DNA from: Polynucleobacter sp. MWH-UH23A
GTDB taxonomy: Bacteria; Pseudomonadota; Gammaproteobacteria; Burkholderiales; Burkholderiaceae
Direction: 5' to 3'
NCBI RefSeq assembly: GCF_040409805.1
Contig: NZ_CP099572.1
Location: 1,674,001-1,738,000 of the forward strand
DNA length: 64,000 bases
The position numbers and the translations under genes are program-made. Below are positions 44,725 to 56,021 of this stretch, in pieces. Every line of letters begins with the position of its first letter. Position 1 is the first letter of the stretch. The notes beneath the pieces are model-generated. The model saw only the letters and a list, made by a program, of their open reading frames with translations. It ran no database searches and was not told where the DNA came from.

Positions 44725-45609
44725 TTAAACAACACCCATTTTCTTGAACCAGGCGATACATTTTTCCCAGCCATCTTTTGCAGGCCCCTCGCGATATGTT
44801 GCGCGATAATCTGCATGGAAGGCATGAGGTGCATCAGGGTAGACTTCAATCATCGATGCTTTAGCGGCAGGATTTTTAGAAGCTGCTTGCGCAAGTGCGG
44901 AGCGCATCTGCTCAACACTCTCTAAAGAAATTCCAGTATCAGCGCCACCATAAAGACCGAGCACAGGAGCTTTTAAGTCAGCGGCCAATTCAACGGGATG
45001 GCGTGGATTGCCCTCAGTCTTTTCGCCGACTAAGCGTCCATACCAAGCCACACCTGCCTTGACTTGAGGCAAGGTTGCAGAAAGCCAAGTAATACGACCA
45101 CCCCAACAAAAACCAGTCACGCCAACACGTTTCAAATCACCGCCATTTTTCCCAGCCCACACTAAAGCAGCCTGTAGATCATTCAATACTTGCGAATCTG
45201 GTGTCTTTGCCACAATGTTTGTCAAAATATCGGCAACTGTTCCGTATGTATTCGGGTCACCAGCACGGACAAAAAATTCTGGGGCAATCGCCAAATATCC
45301 CAATTTGGCAAAACGTCTTGTGACATCAGCGATATATTCATGCACACCGAAGATTTCGCTCACCACAATCACAATTGGCAAGTTACCCTTGGCTTTTTCA
45401 GGGCGAGAAACATAGGCAGGCATTTGAAAACTGCCAACCGGAATCATTTGCTCACCCGCCTTAATACCCTTGAAGTCCGTTTCAATTGCAGCGGCTAATA
45501 CAGGATCTGCCGCAGCGACAAAACCCACACTCAAGGTAGTTGCCGCAGCCCCTGCAACGGATGTCTTTATGAAACTTCTTCTGCTTTGATCTTGTGTTTT
45601 TTCACTCAT
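44725..45609 (-). CDS. Dienelactone hydrolase family protein, Tat-exported
   Basis: An alpha/beta hydrolase. From ATG 45609 (GGAGA ribosome binding site 8 nt upstream) it has 294 residues and a twin-arginine signal (SRRSFIKTSVAGAAATTLSV), so it is probably exported folded to the periplasm. The nucleophile is cysteine in GFCWGG, with Asp (YGGADTGI) and His (PHAFH) completing the triad. Dienelactone hydrolases open lactones in aromatic degradation; the Tat-exported members have less clear substrates. The frame extends to 45651 but would overlap polA. Confidence 0.9.
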   Translation of the reverse strand: MSEKTQDQSRRSFIKTSVAGAAATTLSVGFVAAADPVLAAAIETDFKGIKAGEQMIPVGSFQMPAYVSRPEKAKGNLPIVIVVSEIFGVHEYIADVTRRFAKLGYLAIAPEFFVRAGDPNTYGTVADILTNIVAKTPDSQVLNDLQAALVWAGKNGGDLKRVGVTGFCWGGRITWLSATLPQVKAGVAWYGRLVGEKTEGNPRHPVELAADLKAPVLGLYGGADTGISLESVEQMRSALAQAASKNPAAKASMIEVYPDAPHAFHADYRATYREGPAKDGWEKCIAWFKKMGVV

Positions 45610-45632
45610 GATGTTTGTCTCCAAGTCATTAT

Positions 45633-48449
45633 TTAATGCGCTTCTTCCCAATTATCACCAATCCCAATGCTAACTACTAAAGGCACTTTTAACTTAGCTA
45701 CATTGCACATCAAATCTGGCAATTTTGCTTGCAAGCGCTCGATTTCATCAAAAGGCACATCAAATACCAATTCATCGTGCACCTGTAGTAAGAGCTTGGT
45801 TTTAAGCTGTTCTTTCTCTAACCAATCTTCCACCGCGATCATGGCAAGCTTAATGAGATCAGCAGCCGTACCTTGCATTGGCGCATTAATTGCAGCACGC
45901 TCTGCTCCTTGGCGACGAGGACCATTTGAGCCTTTGATTTCTGGAAGCCATAAGCGTCTACCAAATACAGTTTCCACATAGCCATTTTCTCGAGCCTCTA
46001 GGCGTGTGCGCTCCATGTACTGCGCCACACCAGGGTAACGATCAAAGTATTTCGCAATATAGTTCTGAGCGGCTGCGCGCTCGATACCCAAGTTACCCGC
46101 TAAACCAAACGCACTCATGCCATAGATCAAACCAAAGTTAATGACCTTGGCATAACGTCGTTGCTCTGAACTGACTTCCTCGAGAGGAATACCGAAAATC
46201 TCTGCTGCAGTAGCTTGGTGCACATCTTTACCTTCTCTAAAGGCAGCCAATAGATTTTCATCTTCAGCAATGTGCGCCATGATGCGCAATTCAATTTGCG
46301 AATAGTCCGCTGACAGTAGTTTGCAACCCTCCGCAGGTACGAAAGCCTCGCGAATACGACGGCCCTCTTCAGTGCGCACTGGGATATTTTGCAAATTGGG
46401 ATCACTTGAAGCAAGACGGCCCGTCACCGCAGTTGCTTGAGAAAAATTGGTATGCACACGACCCGTCTTAGGATCAGCCATGCGTGGTAATTTCTCAATA
46501 TAGGTTGACATCAACTTTGCCAAACTACGGTAGTCCAGAATGCGCGCTGGCAAGGGATAATCCTCAGCCAACTTTTGCAATACTTCTTCATCCGTAGAGG
46601 GGGCGCCAGATGGCGTCTTTTTAATGACTGGTAGCTCTAATTGCCCAAAGAGGATTTCAGCAATTTGTTTAGGCGATTGAATATTAAATGGCTGGCCTGC
46701 CAATTGATGGATTTCGCCCTCCAACTCCAAAAGGCGTTTACCAACTTGCTGCCCCTGCTTACCTAACAGCTCTGAGTCGATGCGGATTCCGTTACGCTCC
46801 ATGACTCCCAGCACATGCATTGCTGGCATCTCAATCTGCTGATACACATACAGGAGACCCGAATTTTCCTGAATTTGGGGCCAAAGCTCTTGGTGTAGTC
46901 GCAGGGTGATATCGGCATCCTCAGCGGCATAGTCAGTGGCAACTTGTAAATCTACTTGATCAAAGCCAATCTGATGCGCGCCCTTGCCGCAAACCTCTTC
47001 ATAGCGAATTGTTTTCACACCAAGATGGCGCTCAGCCATACTGTCCATATTGTGTGGAAGATGGGACTCCAACACATAAGATTCCAACAAGGTATCAAAT
47101 GCAATGCCACCTAAGGTAATTCCGTAGTTTGCAAATACATGGATGTCGTACTTTAAGTTTTGCCCTACTTTTAAATGTGCTTTACTTTCTAGCCATGGCT
47201 TCATAAGTGACAGCACATGATCACGATTTAGCTGGGTCTCACCATTACGATGTGCCACAGGAATGTAGCAAGCCTCACCTGGTTTTACTGAAAGCGAGAT
47301 ACCAACTAACTCTGCAGCCAATGCATCTAGGTTGGTTGTTTCTGTATCGACAGCCGTTAACTCAGCTAATTCAATTTTTTTCAACCATTTCTCTAAAGCA
47401 GCTTCATCTGTAACGCACTCATAATGGCGCTCAAGCAAATCTGGTGCGGCTGTTTTTGCTAGTGCACTAGTAAGCGCTGTAGATTTCTTAGATTCAGCCT
47501 CGTCATTCTTGCCAATTGCAGATGCGATGGGCGTGCCTGCTAGATCGAAGGCACCTTCCTCTGAAGCCTTGCTGGATGGGCTTTCTAGCTGTTTTTCAAC
47601 ATCACGTAACCAGGTTTTAAAGGCATAGCGCTCAAATAGCTCACGCAATAACGCAGCGTCTTCAGGCTTGGCATGCAAATCATCTAAACCTGGTAAGTGT
47701 GGTGATAAATCGCAATCGGTTTTGACAGTAATGAGTTGTCGCGCTTGCGGTAACCAATCAAGAGTTGCTCGTAAGTTTTCCCCAACGACACCTTTTACTT
47801 GATCAGCATTCGCAATCAAATTATCTAAATTGCCAAATTCTGCCAACCACTTATTTGCCGTTTTAGGTCCCGCTTTAGGAACACCAGGAACATTGTCAAC
47901 GGCATCACCAATGATCGATAAATAATCTACGATCAATTCTGGTGGAACACCAAACTTTTCAATGACGCCATCAACATCCAACATTTCATTCGTCATAGTA
48001 TTAATCAGCGTGACTGAAGAATTGACTAATTGCGCTAAATCTTTATCGCCCGTGGAGATGATGGTTTCCCAGCCAGCTTGCGTAGCCTGACAAGCCAGAG
48101 TGCCGATCACATCGTCAGCTTCCACTCCTGACACCATCAAAACTGGCCAACCCAATGCCTTAACCATCAGATGAATTGGCTCAATCTGCTTAACCAAATC
48201 TTCGGGCATGGGCGAGCGATGGGCCTTGTACTCGGAGTACATCTCGTCCCGGAAGGTTTTTCCCTTAGCATCAAATACGCAAGCAATATGGTCGGCTTTT
48301 AGCTCTGATCGGGCACGGCGCATCATATTGACCATGCCATAGATGGCCCCCGTGGGCTCCCCGGCCCCATTTCTCAGGTCGGGCATGGCGTGGAAGGCGC
48401 GGTAGAGGTAGCTAGAGCCGTCTACCAACAAGAGTCTATGTTTCGTCAT
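45633..48449 (-). CDS. polA: DNA polymerase I
   Basis: From ATG 48449 the protein has 938 residues: 5'-3' exonuclease (about 1-290, LLLVDGSSYLYRAFHAMPDL and ISTGDKDLAQLV), 3'-5' proofreading exonuclease with its DxE motif (VDTETTNLDALAAELVGISL) and polymerase domain (DYSQIELRIMAH in motif A, RRYAKVINFGLIYGMSAFGL in motif B, LLQVHDELVFDVP in motif C). All three activities look intact. The frame can extend to a TTG at 48476, but MTKHRLLLVDGSS fits the family start. Confidence 0.97.
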   Translation of the reverse strand: MTKHRLLLVDGSSYLYRAFHAMPDLRNGAGEPTGAIYGMVNMMRRARSELKADHIACVFDAKGKTFRDEMYSEYKAHRSPMPEDLVKQIEPIHLMVKALGWPVLMVSGVEADDVIGTLACQATQAGWETIISTGDKDLAQLVNSSVTLINTMTNEMLDVDGVIEKFGVPPELIVDYLSIIGDAVDNVPGVPKAGPKTANKWLAEFGNLDNLIANADQVKGVVGENLRATLDWLPQARQLITVKTDCDLSPHLPGLDDLHAKPEDAALLRELFERYAFKTWLRDVEKQLESPSSKASEEGAFDLAGTPIASAIGKNDEAESKKSTALTSALAKTAAPDLLERHYECVTDEAALEKWLKKIELAELTAVDTETTNLDALAAELVGISLSVKPGEACYIPVAHRNGETQLNRDHVLSLMKPWLESKAHLKVGQNLKYDIHVFANYGITLGGIAFDTLLESYVLESHLPHNMDSMAERHLGVKTIRYEEVCGKGAHQIGFDQVDLQVATDYAAEDADITLRLHQELWPQIQENSGLLYVYQQIEMPAMHVLGVMERNGIRIDSELLGKQGQQVGKRLLELEGEIHQLAGQPFNIQSPKQIAEILFGQLELPVIKKTPSGAPSTDEEVLQKLAEDYPLPARILDYRSLAKLMSTYIEKLPRMADPKTGRVHTNFSQATAVTGRLASSDPNLQNIPVRTEEGRRIREAFVPAEGCKLLSADYSQIELRIMAHIAEDENLLAAFREGKDVHQATAAEIFGIPLEEVSSEQRRYAKVINFGLIYGMSAFGLAGNLGIERAAAQNYIAKYFDRYPGVAQYMERTRLEARENGYVETVFGRRLWLPEIKGSNGPRRQGAERAAINAPMQGTAADLIKLAMIAVEDWLEKEQLKTKLLLQVHDELVFDVPFDEIERLQAKLPDLMCNVAKLKVPLVVSIGIGDNWEEAH

Positions 48450-48531
48450 ACCGCAATCGTACAATCTAGTTAACAATTACCTACAGGACGGATTAATGAA
48501 CTGCCCAAAAGTAGGCCAAAAAAGGTGAAAA

Positions 48532-48945
48532 ATGATGCATACCCTAACAAACGTAATCAGCCATGTTTTTAGCCAAAGTCTCGCTCTGACGAGTTTTTTG
48601 GTGATTTTTGCCATATTCGGAGCAGGATCCGCACAGGCTCAGAATAACAGCCAGGCTCTTAGTCAATCCGAGCTCAACCGAATTAACAATCAACCTCTGT
48701 CTCCAACGATGAGCCCAGCTGGCGTTGTTAGCAACCCAGAAACCCGCAAACCAAGCTTTCAACACAAAGAGGCCACTGGGACAGAAATTACCGAATACAA
48801 GGATGCAAACAGTCCTACGCAAGTGCAAGTTAAAACGAAGTACACCACTTATGAGATGTCACCACCAGATTCTGCAATGCCTGGACCACCTTCAGGTGAA
48901 GGCGCTCTAATTAGCGTGCCTAGCATTAGCATCCCGATTCAATAA
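48532..48945 (+). CDS. DUF2782-family exported protein
   Basis: A 137-residue protein with an N-terminal signal peptide (SFLVIFAIFGAGSAQAQ) and a Pro/Ser-rich mature part containing the ITEYKDANSPTQVQVKTKYT and YEMSPPDS segments typical of DUF2782 proteins, which in Burkholderiales commonly stand upstream of thrB. Function unknown. It is divergent from polA and 18 bp upstream of thrB. Confidence 0.85.
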   Translation: MMHTLTNVISHVFSQSLALTSFLVIFAIFGAGSAQAQNNSQALSQSELNRINNQPLSPTMSPAGVVSNPETRKPSFQHKEATGTEITEYKDANSPTQVQVKTKYTTYEMSPPDSAMPGPPSGEGALISVPSISIPIQ

Positions 48946-48963
48946 AGAACTGCACATTCATCA

Positions 48964-49941
48964 ATGGCTGTATTCACCCCGATTGAACTTGGCGAGATCA
49001 CCCCATGGATCTCTCAAGAATTTACTATCGGTGAAGCCGCAGACATCCGCGGTATTCATGGTGGAATTGAGAACTCCAATTTCTTTTTGGACATCACTAA
49101 AGATGGTAAAAAACAAGAATATGTTCTGACAATCTTTGAACGTTTATCCGCAGAGCAACTACCCTACTACTTAGAGCTGATGCGCCACCTGGCAAATAAG
49201 GGCATACCTGTCCCCAAGCCCATTGAGAACAAGCGCGGAGAGATTCTTTTCTCCCTCAAGGGTAAGCCAGCAGCGATTGTTAGCAAGCTACCGGGCCTGT
49301 CTCGCATGCAACCCGAAGTAAAGCATTGCGCCTTGGTAGGTGAGATGTTGGCCAAAATGCATCTTGCCGGAAAAGATTTTCCAAGGTCACAAGAAAATCT
49401 TCGCAGTCTTAGTTGGTGGCAGCAAACGATTCCACTAGTATTGCCACATTTAAATACCGTACAAAAAGAATTACTCACACATGAACTAAGCACACAAGAG
49501 GCCTTTTTCTCATCCAGCGATTACGATATGCTGCCGCAAGGTGCCAGCCATTGCGATCTCTTTAGAGACAATGTCTTGTTTGATCCCAAAGGATCGTCTG
49601 ATACCAGCAATGATCAATTGGGTGGTTTTTTTGATTTCTATTTCGCAGGCACCGACAAGTGGCTGTTTGATCTTGCAGTCACTGTGAATGATTGGTGCCT
49701 AGCTGAGAACAAGCAGGATTTAGATCCAGCGCGCTTTAATGCTCTGATGCAAGCCTATCAATCTGTACGCCTGCTTACCAAAGAAGAGCAAGCAAGCTGG
49801 CCACTGATGGTGAGAGCAGCAGCTCTACGTTTCTGGGTATCCCGTTTATGGGACTTTTACTTACCCCGTGACGCTCAAATGCTCACGCCTCATGACCCAA
49901 CGCACTTTGAGCGTATTCTTCTAAGCCGTCGCACTCTATGA
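48964..49941 (+). CDS. thrB: Homoserine kinase (aminoglycoside-phosphotransferase-like type)
   Basis: Phosphorylates homoserine in threonine synthesis. The 325-residue product belongs to the APH-fold type rather than the GHMP type of E. coli: MAVFTPIELGEITPWI at the start, IRGIHGGIENSNFFL, the catalytic loop SHCDLFRDNVLFD and the DFYFAGTDKWLFDLAV segment that follows it. The stop overlaps the next start by ATGA. Confidence 0.94.
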   Translation: MAVFTPIELGEITPWISQEFTIGEAADIRGIHGGIENSNFFLDITKDGKKQEYVLTIFERLSAEQLPYYLELMRHLANKGIPVPKPIENKRGEILFSLKGKPAAIVSKLPGLSRMQPEVKHCALVGEMLAKMHLAGKDFPRSQENLRSLSWWQQTIPLVLPHLNTVQKELLTHELSTQEAFFSSSDYDMLPQGASHCDLFRDNVLFDPKGSSDTSNDQLGGFFDFYFAGTDKWLFDLAVTVNDWCLAENKQDLDPARFNALMQAYQSVRLLTKEEQASWPLMVRAAALRFWVSRLWDFYLPRDAQMLTPHDPTHFERILLSRRTL

Positions 49942-50699
49942 AACTGAATTCTGTCGCCCCAAAAGAAGGCTATACCTGGATCAGACAGGGTATTTGGCTG
50001 TTCAAGCAAAATCCTTTGGGATTTTTAATGTTGGTCTTTATGTATGTTTTTGTAGCACAGCTTGCCGTCATCATCCCAGTAATTGGCGTATTTGCAGTTC
50101 TACTACTAACACCAACTCTTTCCGTTGGGTTTATGACGGCGTGCCGACAGGCGATTCAAAAAGAACGCATTCGACCGAGCGTCTATTTGATTGCACTGCA
50201 ATCAGGGCAATTTATTCGTAATCGAATTTTGCAATTAGGTTTGGTGTATGCGGCACTAATTTTGTTAATGAGTTTCGTCTTGAGTCTTTTGGTGGATTTC
50301 GAAACGCTATTACCCCTCATGACGACGGACAAACCTATTACTCCTGAAGCACTCAGACAGGTATATCTCGTACTAGTCTTTGGTGCCGTTTTATATATTC
50401 CGATTGCAATGTTGATGTGGTTCTCCCCCATCTTGATTGCGTGGGCCGATATGTCAGTTCCGCAAGCTTTATTTTCCAGTTGGCTGGCATGCTGGACAAA
50501 TAAAGCTGCATTCTTCTTTTATCTAGCCATCTGGAGCGCGATCTTGATTGCCATTCCTTTAACGATTGGCATGATCTTTGATGCTCTTAATTTTGGTCAA
50601 GCTGCATCATTTATCGTGGCGCCAATCTCAATGGCGGGCCTAACTATCATGCATTGCTCTTTCTACGCTACCTGGAAAGCCTGCTTTGCTGAAGACTAA
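49938..50699 (+). CDS. BPSS1780-family membrane protein
   Basis: A 253-residue integral membrane protein with five or six hydrophobic helices. The start (VAPKEGYTWIRQGIWLFKQN) and GFMTACRQAIQKERIRPSVY are hallmarks of the BPSS1780 family of betaproteobacteria, whose function is unknown. Overlap of 4 nt with thrB shows translational coupling. It is convergent with uvrD (28 bp between stops). Confidence 0.85.
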   Translation: MKLNSVAPKEGYTWIRQGIWLFKQNPLGFLMLVFMYVFVAQLAVIIPVIGVFAVLLLTPTLSVGFMTACRQAIQKERIRPSVYLIALQSGQFIRNRILQLGLVYAALILLMSFVLSLLVDFETLLPLMTTDKPITPEALRQVYLVLVFGAVLYIPIAMLMWFSPILIAWADMSVPQALFSSWLACWTNKAAFFFYLAIWSAILIAIPLTIGMIFDALNFGQAASFIVAPISMAGLTIMHCSFYATWKACFAED

Positions 50700-50727
50700 A
50701 CAAACGATCAGTTTGGTTTAGCAATAC

Positions 50728-53091
50728 TCAATCAATCGCAGCAAGTTTTGCAATGCTAAGTTGCAACCATTTGACACCGTGACGCTTAAAGTTTACTTGG
50801 GCTCTAGCATCAGCATTAACACCCTCTAGTCCAGTAACGCGCCCTTCACCAAACTTAGTGTGAAAGACATTCTGACCAATAGTGAATGGATAATTTCCGC
50901 GAGGTGGTGAAGCTAAGCGCTTTACTTCCATAGAGGCTGAACCCACTCGCTTAGTTGGTCTTGAGCGTTCGCTAACTGAATCAAAAAAATCATTGGATTC
51001 ATATTCACGCTGGCGAGTGTAGCCATCTTGCCAAGTTGAACTAGATCTTGAGCTGCTACCCCAGCGTGCATCTTTAGCCTTGGGCGTTAACCACTTTAGC
51101 GATTCAGATGGCAATTCCTCCAAAAAACGAGAAGGCATGTTGTAGCGCACTTGACCATGCAACATACGCGACTGAGTATGCGATAAATACAAGCGTTCCT
51201 TGGCGCGAGTAATAGCGACGTACATTAAACGTCGCTCTTCTTCCAATCCGTTTTGTTCATTCACGCTATTCTCGTGTGGGAATAAGCCCTCTTCAAGACC
51301 GGTAATGAATACCGAAGTAAATTCCAAACCTTTTGCAGAGTGCACTGTCATCAACTGAACAGCATCTTGTCCAGCTTGGGCTTGGTTATCTCCAGCCTCC
51401 AAGGAGGCATGCGCCAAGAAAGCAGCGAGTGGCGACATCTCTACAGCGCCTGGATCATTCTCGCCTGGCAATAGAGCGGCAACGGCGTCTTGGCCGTAAC
51501 CCTCTTCCGCAATAAATGCCGTAGCGGCGTTAATCAATTCTTGTAAGTTTTCTACTCGATCTTGCCCCTCACGCTCAGACAGATAGTGCTGAATCAAGCC
51601 ACTGTGCTGAATGACAAACTCCACCGTTTCAGGCAAGGTATTGTGACGCGTTGCTTCACGCATATGATCCACCAGGCGAATAAAACCGCCTAAAGCAGCG
51701 CCAGCTTTTCCTTCAAGAGAAGAAGCTGCTGTATACAAAGAACATTGCTGATCCCTGGCGGCATCCTGTAAGGCCTCAATTGATCTAGCACCAATTCCTC
51801 GTGTTGGGAAATTCACCACTCGCGAGAAAGACGTGTCGTCATTCGGATTTTCCAGCAAACGTAAGTAAGCAAGTGCATGCTTAATTTCAGCGCGCTCGAA
51901 GAATCGCAAGCCACCATACACACGATATGGAATACCTGCCGAGAAAAGAGCGTGCTCAATGATTCGTGATTGCGCATTACTTCTGTAGAGCAAAGCGATT
52001 TCGGTGCGTTTGATACCGCTATTCACTAGCGCTTTAATTTCATCAACTAGCCAAGCTGCTTCAGCATGATCACTAGGGGCTTCATAAATACGAACTGGCT
52101 CTCCATGCCCTGCATCAGTTCTTAAATTCTTACCAAGGCGCTCACAGTTATTCGCAATTAAATGGTTGGCAGTATCCAGAATATGGCCATGTGAGCGATA
52201 GTTCTGCTCCAGCTTCACCAATAAGGGATGAAACTGCTTTTCATACAGACGCATGTTTTCTACATCGGCGCCACGGAAAGCATAAATACTTTGATCATCA
52301 TCGCCTACCGCAAATACTGAACTGCTACCCATGCCACTGACATTGACGCGACTAGCATCATGCCCAGAAAGTAATTTAAGCCAGGCATATTGCAAGGCAT
52401 TGGTATCCTGAAACTCATCAATCAAGATATGACGGAAACGCTCTTGATAATGCGTACGAATAGGCTCGCTATGTTTGAGTAACTCATAACTGCGTAGCAA
52501 TAGTTCAGCGAAATCCACCACTCCCTCGCGCTGACATTGCTCATCATAGGCGGCATACAGTTGCGCCATCTTTGCTTGAAAATCATCACCGACTGATAAA
52601 TCTTTGGCGCGCTGTCCTCGTTCTTTTGCATGCGCAATAAAATATTGCAATTGTTTCGGTGGATACTTTTCGTCATCCACCTTTAAGCCTTTTAAGAGAC
52701 GCTTAATGGCTGATAACTGATCTTGAGTGTCCAAGATCTGGAAAGTCGATGGCAAACCAGCCTCTTTGTGATGGGCTCGCAATAAACGATTGCATAAGCC
52801 GTGGAAAGTGCCAATCCACATACCTCGAGTGTTAATTGGCAGCATAGCGCTCAAGCGCACCATCATCTCTTTTGCCGCCTTATTGGTAAACGTTACGGCT
52901 AAGACCCCAATCGGCGAAACCTGACCCGTTTGGATCAACCAAGCAATGCGGGTGGTCAATACACGTGTCTTACCGCTACCAGCACCTGCCAAAATCAAGG
53001 CGGATTGGGCTTGGCCATTTGGGTTTACGGGCGGGAGGGTTACGGCCTCGCGCTGTTCTGGATTAAGGTTCGCGAGCATGTCTGAATACAT
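50728..53091 (-). CDS. uvrD: DNA helicase UvrD (helicase II)
   Basis: A 3'-5' superfamily 1 helicase for nucleotide excision and mismatch repair. The 787 residues contain the Walker A ([20 protein letters not shown]), Walker [20 protein letters not shown], motif IV QNYRS, motif V ([20 protein letters not shown]) and motif VI ([18 protein letters not shown]); the C-terminal Tudor-like domain ([19 protein letters not shown]) is present. A second in-frame ATG at 53079 would fit the family start as well. Divergent from valS. Confidence 0.95.
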   Translation of the reverse strand: MYSDMLANLNPEQREAVTLPPVNPNGQAQSALILAGAGSGKTRVLTTRIAWLIQTGQVSPIGVLAVTFTNKAAKEMMVRLSAMLPINTRGMWIGTFHGLCNRLLRAHHKEAGLPSTFQILDTQDQLSAIKRLLKGLKVDDEKYPPKQLQYFIAHAKERGQRAKDLSVGDDFQAKMAQLYAAYDEQCQREGVVDFAELLLRSYELLKHSEPIRTHYQERFRHILIDEFQDTNALQYAWLKLLSGHDASRVNVSGMGSSSVFAVGDDDQSIYAFRGADVENMRLYEKQFHPLLVKLEQNYRSHGHILDTANHLIANNCERLGKNLRTDAGHGEPVRIYEAPSDHAEAAWLVDEIKALVNSGIKRTEIALLYRSNAQSRIIEHALFSAGIPYRVYGGLRFFERAEIKHALAYLRLLENPNDDTSFSRVVNFPTRGIGARSIEALQDAARDQQCSLYTAASSLEGKAGAALGGFIRLVDHMREATRHNTLPETVEFVIQHSGLIQHYLSEREGQDRVENLQELINAATAFIAEEGYGQDAVAALLPGENDPGAVEMSPLAAFLAHASLEAGDNQAQAGQDAVQLMTVHSAKGLEFTSVFITGLEEGLFPHENSVNEQNGLEEERRLMYVAITRAKERLYLSHTQSRMLHGQVRYNMPSRFLEELPSESLKWLTPKAKDARWGSSSRSSSTWQDGYTRQREYESNDFFDSVSERSRPTKRVGSASMEVKRLASPPRGNYPFTIGQNVFHTKFGEGRVTGLEGVNADARAQVNFKRHGVKWLQLSIAKLAAID

Positions 53092-53115
53092 CAGCCCAAT
53101 TATAATTTGCCTCTT

Positions 53116-56007
53116 ATGCCAAATGCCTCAAATACCCCTAATTCATCAGCAACTAGCTCTGCGGAAGAGCTAGCCAAATCCTACGAACCCGCACCGATTG
53201 AAGCCTATTGGGGCCCAGAGTGGGAGCGCAGAGGCATTGCTGATGCCAGCATGGATGAAGGTAAGGGTGATTTTTCGATTCAGTTGCCACCACCCAATGT
53301 AACCGGCACCCTACACATGGGGCATGCTTTTAATCAAACCATCATGGATGGTTTGGTGCGTCACGCCCGCATGTCTGGCAAAAATACTTTATGGGTGCCT
53401 GGCACAGACCACGCTGGTATTGCTACTCAAATCGTAGTTGAGCGCCAACTCGATGCGCAAAAAATTTCTCGTCATGATCTTGGTCGTGAGAAGTTTCTAG
53501 AAAAAGTGTGGGAGTGGAAAGAAACTTCCGGCAATACCATCACACGTCAAATTCGTCGCCTCGGCGCTTCAATTGATTGGAGCAAAGAATATTTCACAAT
53601 GGACAGCAAAATGTCCAAGGCCGTGGTTGAGGTTTTCGTACGCCTGCATGAGCAAGGTTTAATTTATCGCGGCAAGCGTTTAGTGAACTGGGATCCAGTT
53701 TTGGGAACTGCCGTTTCTGATCTCGAAGTGGTGAGTGAAGAAGAAGATGGCTCAATGTGGCACATACGCTATCCGCTGGCTGATGGCTCAGGGCACTTAA
53801 CCGTTGCCACTACCCGCCCAGAAACCTTACTGGGTGACGTTGCCGTCATGGTTAACCCAACTGATGAACGCTACAGACATCTCATTGGCAAGTCAGTCAA
53901 CCTGCCTTTATGTAATCGCCAGATCCCCATTATTGCTGATGAATATGTTGATCTGAATTTTGGTACGGGCGTTGTGAAAGTCACCCCAGCGCACGACTTT
54001 AATGATTATGCGGTTGGACAACGTCATCAGTTACCACTGATTAATATCCTGACCCTTGACGCCAAAATTAATGAAAATGCTCCAGTTGCTTATCAAGGCA
54101 TGGAACGTTTTGCAGCACGCAAGCAAGTGGTTGCTGATTTAGATGCGGCAGGCTTACTCGAAAAAGTTCAGCCTCATAAATTGATGGTGCCCCGCGGCGA
54201 TCGTACCCAGACCATCATCGAGCCAATGCTGACAGACCAGTGGTTTGTGGCCATGTCTAAACCGAGCCCTGATAACCAATATCAACCTGGTTCCTCTATT
54301 GCAGGCGCAGCCTTGGATGCTGTCACCAAAGGCGACATTAAATTAGTTCCCGAGAATTGGATTAATACCTACACCCAATGGCTTGAGAATATTCAGGACT
54401 GGTGCATCTCCAGACAACTCTGGTGGGGTCATCAGATTCCCGCTTGGTATGGCGATAATGGGCAAATTTTTGTGGCACGCTCCGAAGAAGAAGCTAAGGC
54501 CAAGGCTGCTGCCGCTGGCTATAACGGAAAACTCAATCGCGACCCTGATGTGCTTGACACCTGGTTTAGCTCTGCTCTAGTCCCATTTAGCTCGCTGGGC
54601 TGGCCTGAAAAAACCCCAGCGCTAGACCACTTCTTACCATCCTCAGTATTGGTAACTGGCTTTGACATCATTTTCTTCTGGGTGGCGCGCATGGTCATGA
54701 TGACCTGCCACTTCACAGGAAAAGTGCCGTTTCATACGGTGTATGTGCATGGCTTAGTGCGCGATGCTGAAGGTCAAAAGATGAGTAAATCCAAGGGCAA
54801 TACTTTGGATCCGATTGACTTAATCGATGGCATCAAACTGGATGAGCTGGTAGGCAAACGTACTACTGGCCTCATGAATCCAAAGCAAGCCGAGAGTATT
54901 AGCAAGAAGACTAAAAAAGAATTTCCGGATGGTATTCCTGCGTTTGGCACAGATGCGCTACGCTTCACTTTCGCCTCTTTAGCATCGCTTGGCCGCAATA
55001 TTAATTTTGATCAGAAACGTTGCGAAGGTTATCGTAATTTCTGCAACAAGTTATGGAATGCAACGCGCTTTGTGCTCATGAATTGCCCAGGTAGCGATGA
55101 GGACAACGGTCTAGCTCCATGCGATAACCAATGTGGTCCAGAAGGCTATTTAGACTTCTCGCCTGCAGACCGCTGGATTGTGTCCCAGCTGCAAAGAACT
55201 GAAGCCGAAGTAGCCAAAGGATTTCAAAACTATCGCTTTGACAATATCGCTAGCAGCATCTACCAATTTGTTTGGGATGAATATTGCGACTGGTATCTAG
55301 AGCTTGCCAAAGTTCAGCTACAAACTGGTACGCCAGCTCAGCAGCGTGCAACCCGTCGCACTTTGTTGCGTGTGCTTGAGACTATTTTGCGCATGGCACA
55401 CCCACTCATTCCATTCATTACTGAAACACTTTGGCAAACTGTTGGGCCAAAGTCTGGAAAAGAATTGGCTAAGCAAGCCAAGCAAACTATCGCACTGCAA
55501 CCCTACCCTGTTTCTCAACCAGAAAAAATTGATGAGCAAAGCGAAGAGTGGGTGGCGCAAGTCAAAGCGATTGTGGATGCTTGCAGAAATCTTCGCGGTG
55601 AAATGCAAGTGCCTCCAGGTCAAAAAGTACCTCTCTGGATTTATGGTCCAGAAGCATTTCTACAAAAAGCGACACCCTATTTACTGGCTTTAGCCAAGCT
55701 AACAGAAGTCAAAATCTATAGTGATGAATCTGCTCTTGAAAAAGATGCTCCTGGCGCACCAATTGCCCTTGTAGGCGATATCAAGCTCTTGCTCAAAATT
55801 GAAGTAGATGTGGCTGCTGAGCGTGCTCGTCTTGGTAAAGAAATTGAGCGTCTGGCAAACGAAATTACCAAAGCCCGTGGCAAGCTGAGTAATGAAAGCT
55901 TTGTGGCTCGAGCACCCGCCGACGTAGTTGCCCAAGAAAAACAACGCCTTGCAGGCTTTGAGCAAAATCACGAGAAGCTTGTTGCACAATTAGAGCGTCT
56001 TCAATAA
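53116..56007 (+). CDS. valS: Valyl-tRNA synthetase
   Basis: Class I synthetase charging tRNA-Val. From ATG 53116 it has 963 residues: HIGH-type motif in [15 protein letters not shown], editing (CP1) domain with [25 protein letters not shown] motif in [14 protein letters not shown], anticodon-binding domain and the C-terminal coiled coil ([19 protein letters not shown]). The frame extends to a TTG at 53107. A TATAAT at 53101-53106 is only 9 nt before the ATG; if it is a real -10 box the mRNA would be almost leaderless. galU follows 14 bp on. Confidence 0.97.
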   Translation: MPNASNTPNSSATSSAEELAKSYEPAPIEAYWGPEWERRGIADASMDEGKGDFSIQLPPPNVTGTLHMGHAFNQTIMDGLVRHARMSGKNTLWVPGTDHAGIATQIVVERQLDAQKISRHDLGREKFLEKVWEWKETSGNTITRQIRRLGASIDWSKEYFTMDSKMSKAVVEVFVRLHEQGLIYRGKRLVNWDPVLGTAVSDLEVVSEEEDGSMWHIRYPLADGSGHLTVATTRPETLLGDVAVMVNPTDERYRHLIGKSVNLPLCNRQIPIIADEYVDLNFGTGVVKVTPAHDFNDYAVGQRHQLPLINILTLDAKINENAPVAYQGMERFAARKQVVADLDAAGLLEKVQPHKLMVPRGDRTQTIIEPMLTDQWFVAMSKPSPDNQYQPGSSIAGAALDAVTKGDIKLVPENWINTYTQWLENIQDWCISRQLWWGHQIPAWYGDNGQIFVARSEEEAKAKAAAAGYNGKLNRDPDVLDTWFSSALVPFSSLGWPEKTPALDHFLPSSVLVTGFDIIFFWVARMVMMTCHFTGKVPFHTVYVHGLVRDAEGQKMSKSKGNTLDPIDLIDGIKLDELVGKRTTGLMNPKQAESISKKTKKEFPDGIPAFGTDALRFTFASLASLGRNINFDQKRCEGYRNFCNKLWNATRFVLMNCPGSDEDNGLAPCDNQCGPEGYLDFSPADRWIVSQLQRTEAEVAKGFQNYRFDNIASSIYQFVWDEYCDWYLELAKVQLQTGTPAQQRATRRTLLRVLETILRMAHPLIPFITETLWQTVGPKSGKELAKQAKQTIALQPYPVSQPEKIDEQSEEWVAQVKAIVDACRNLRGEMQVPPGQKVPLWIYGPEAFLQKATPYLLALAKLTEVKIYSDESALEKDAPGAPIALVGDIKLLLKIEVDVAAERARLGKEIERLANEITKARGKLSNESFVARAPADVVAQEKQRLAGFEQNHEKLVAQLERLQ

Positions 56008-56021
56008 AGATTGGATGAGCA

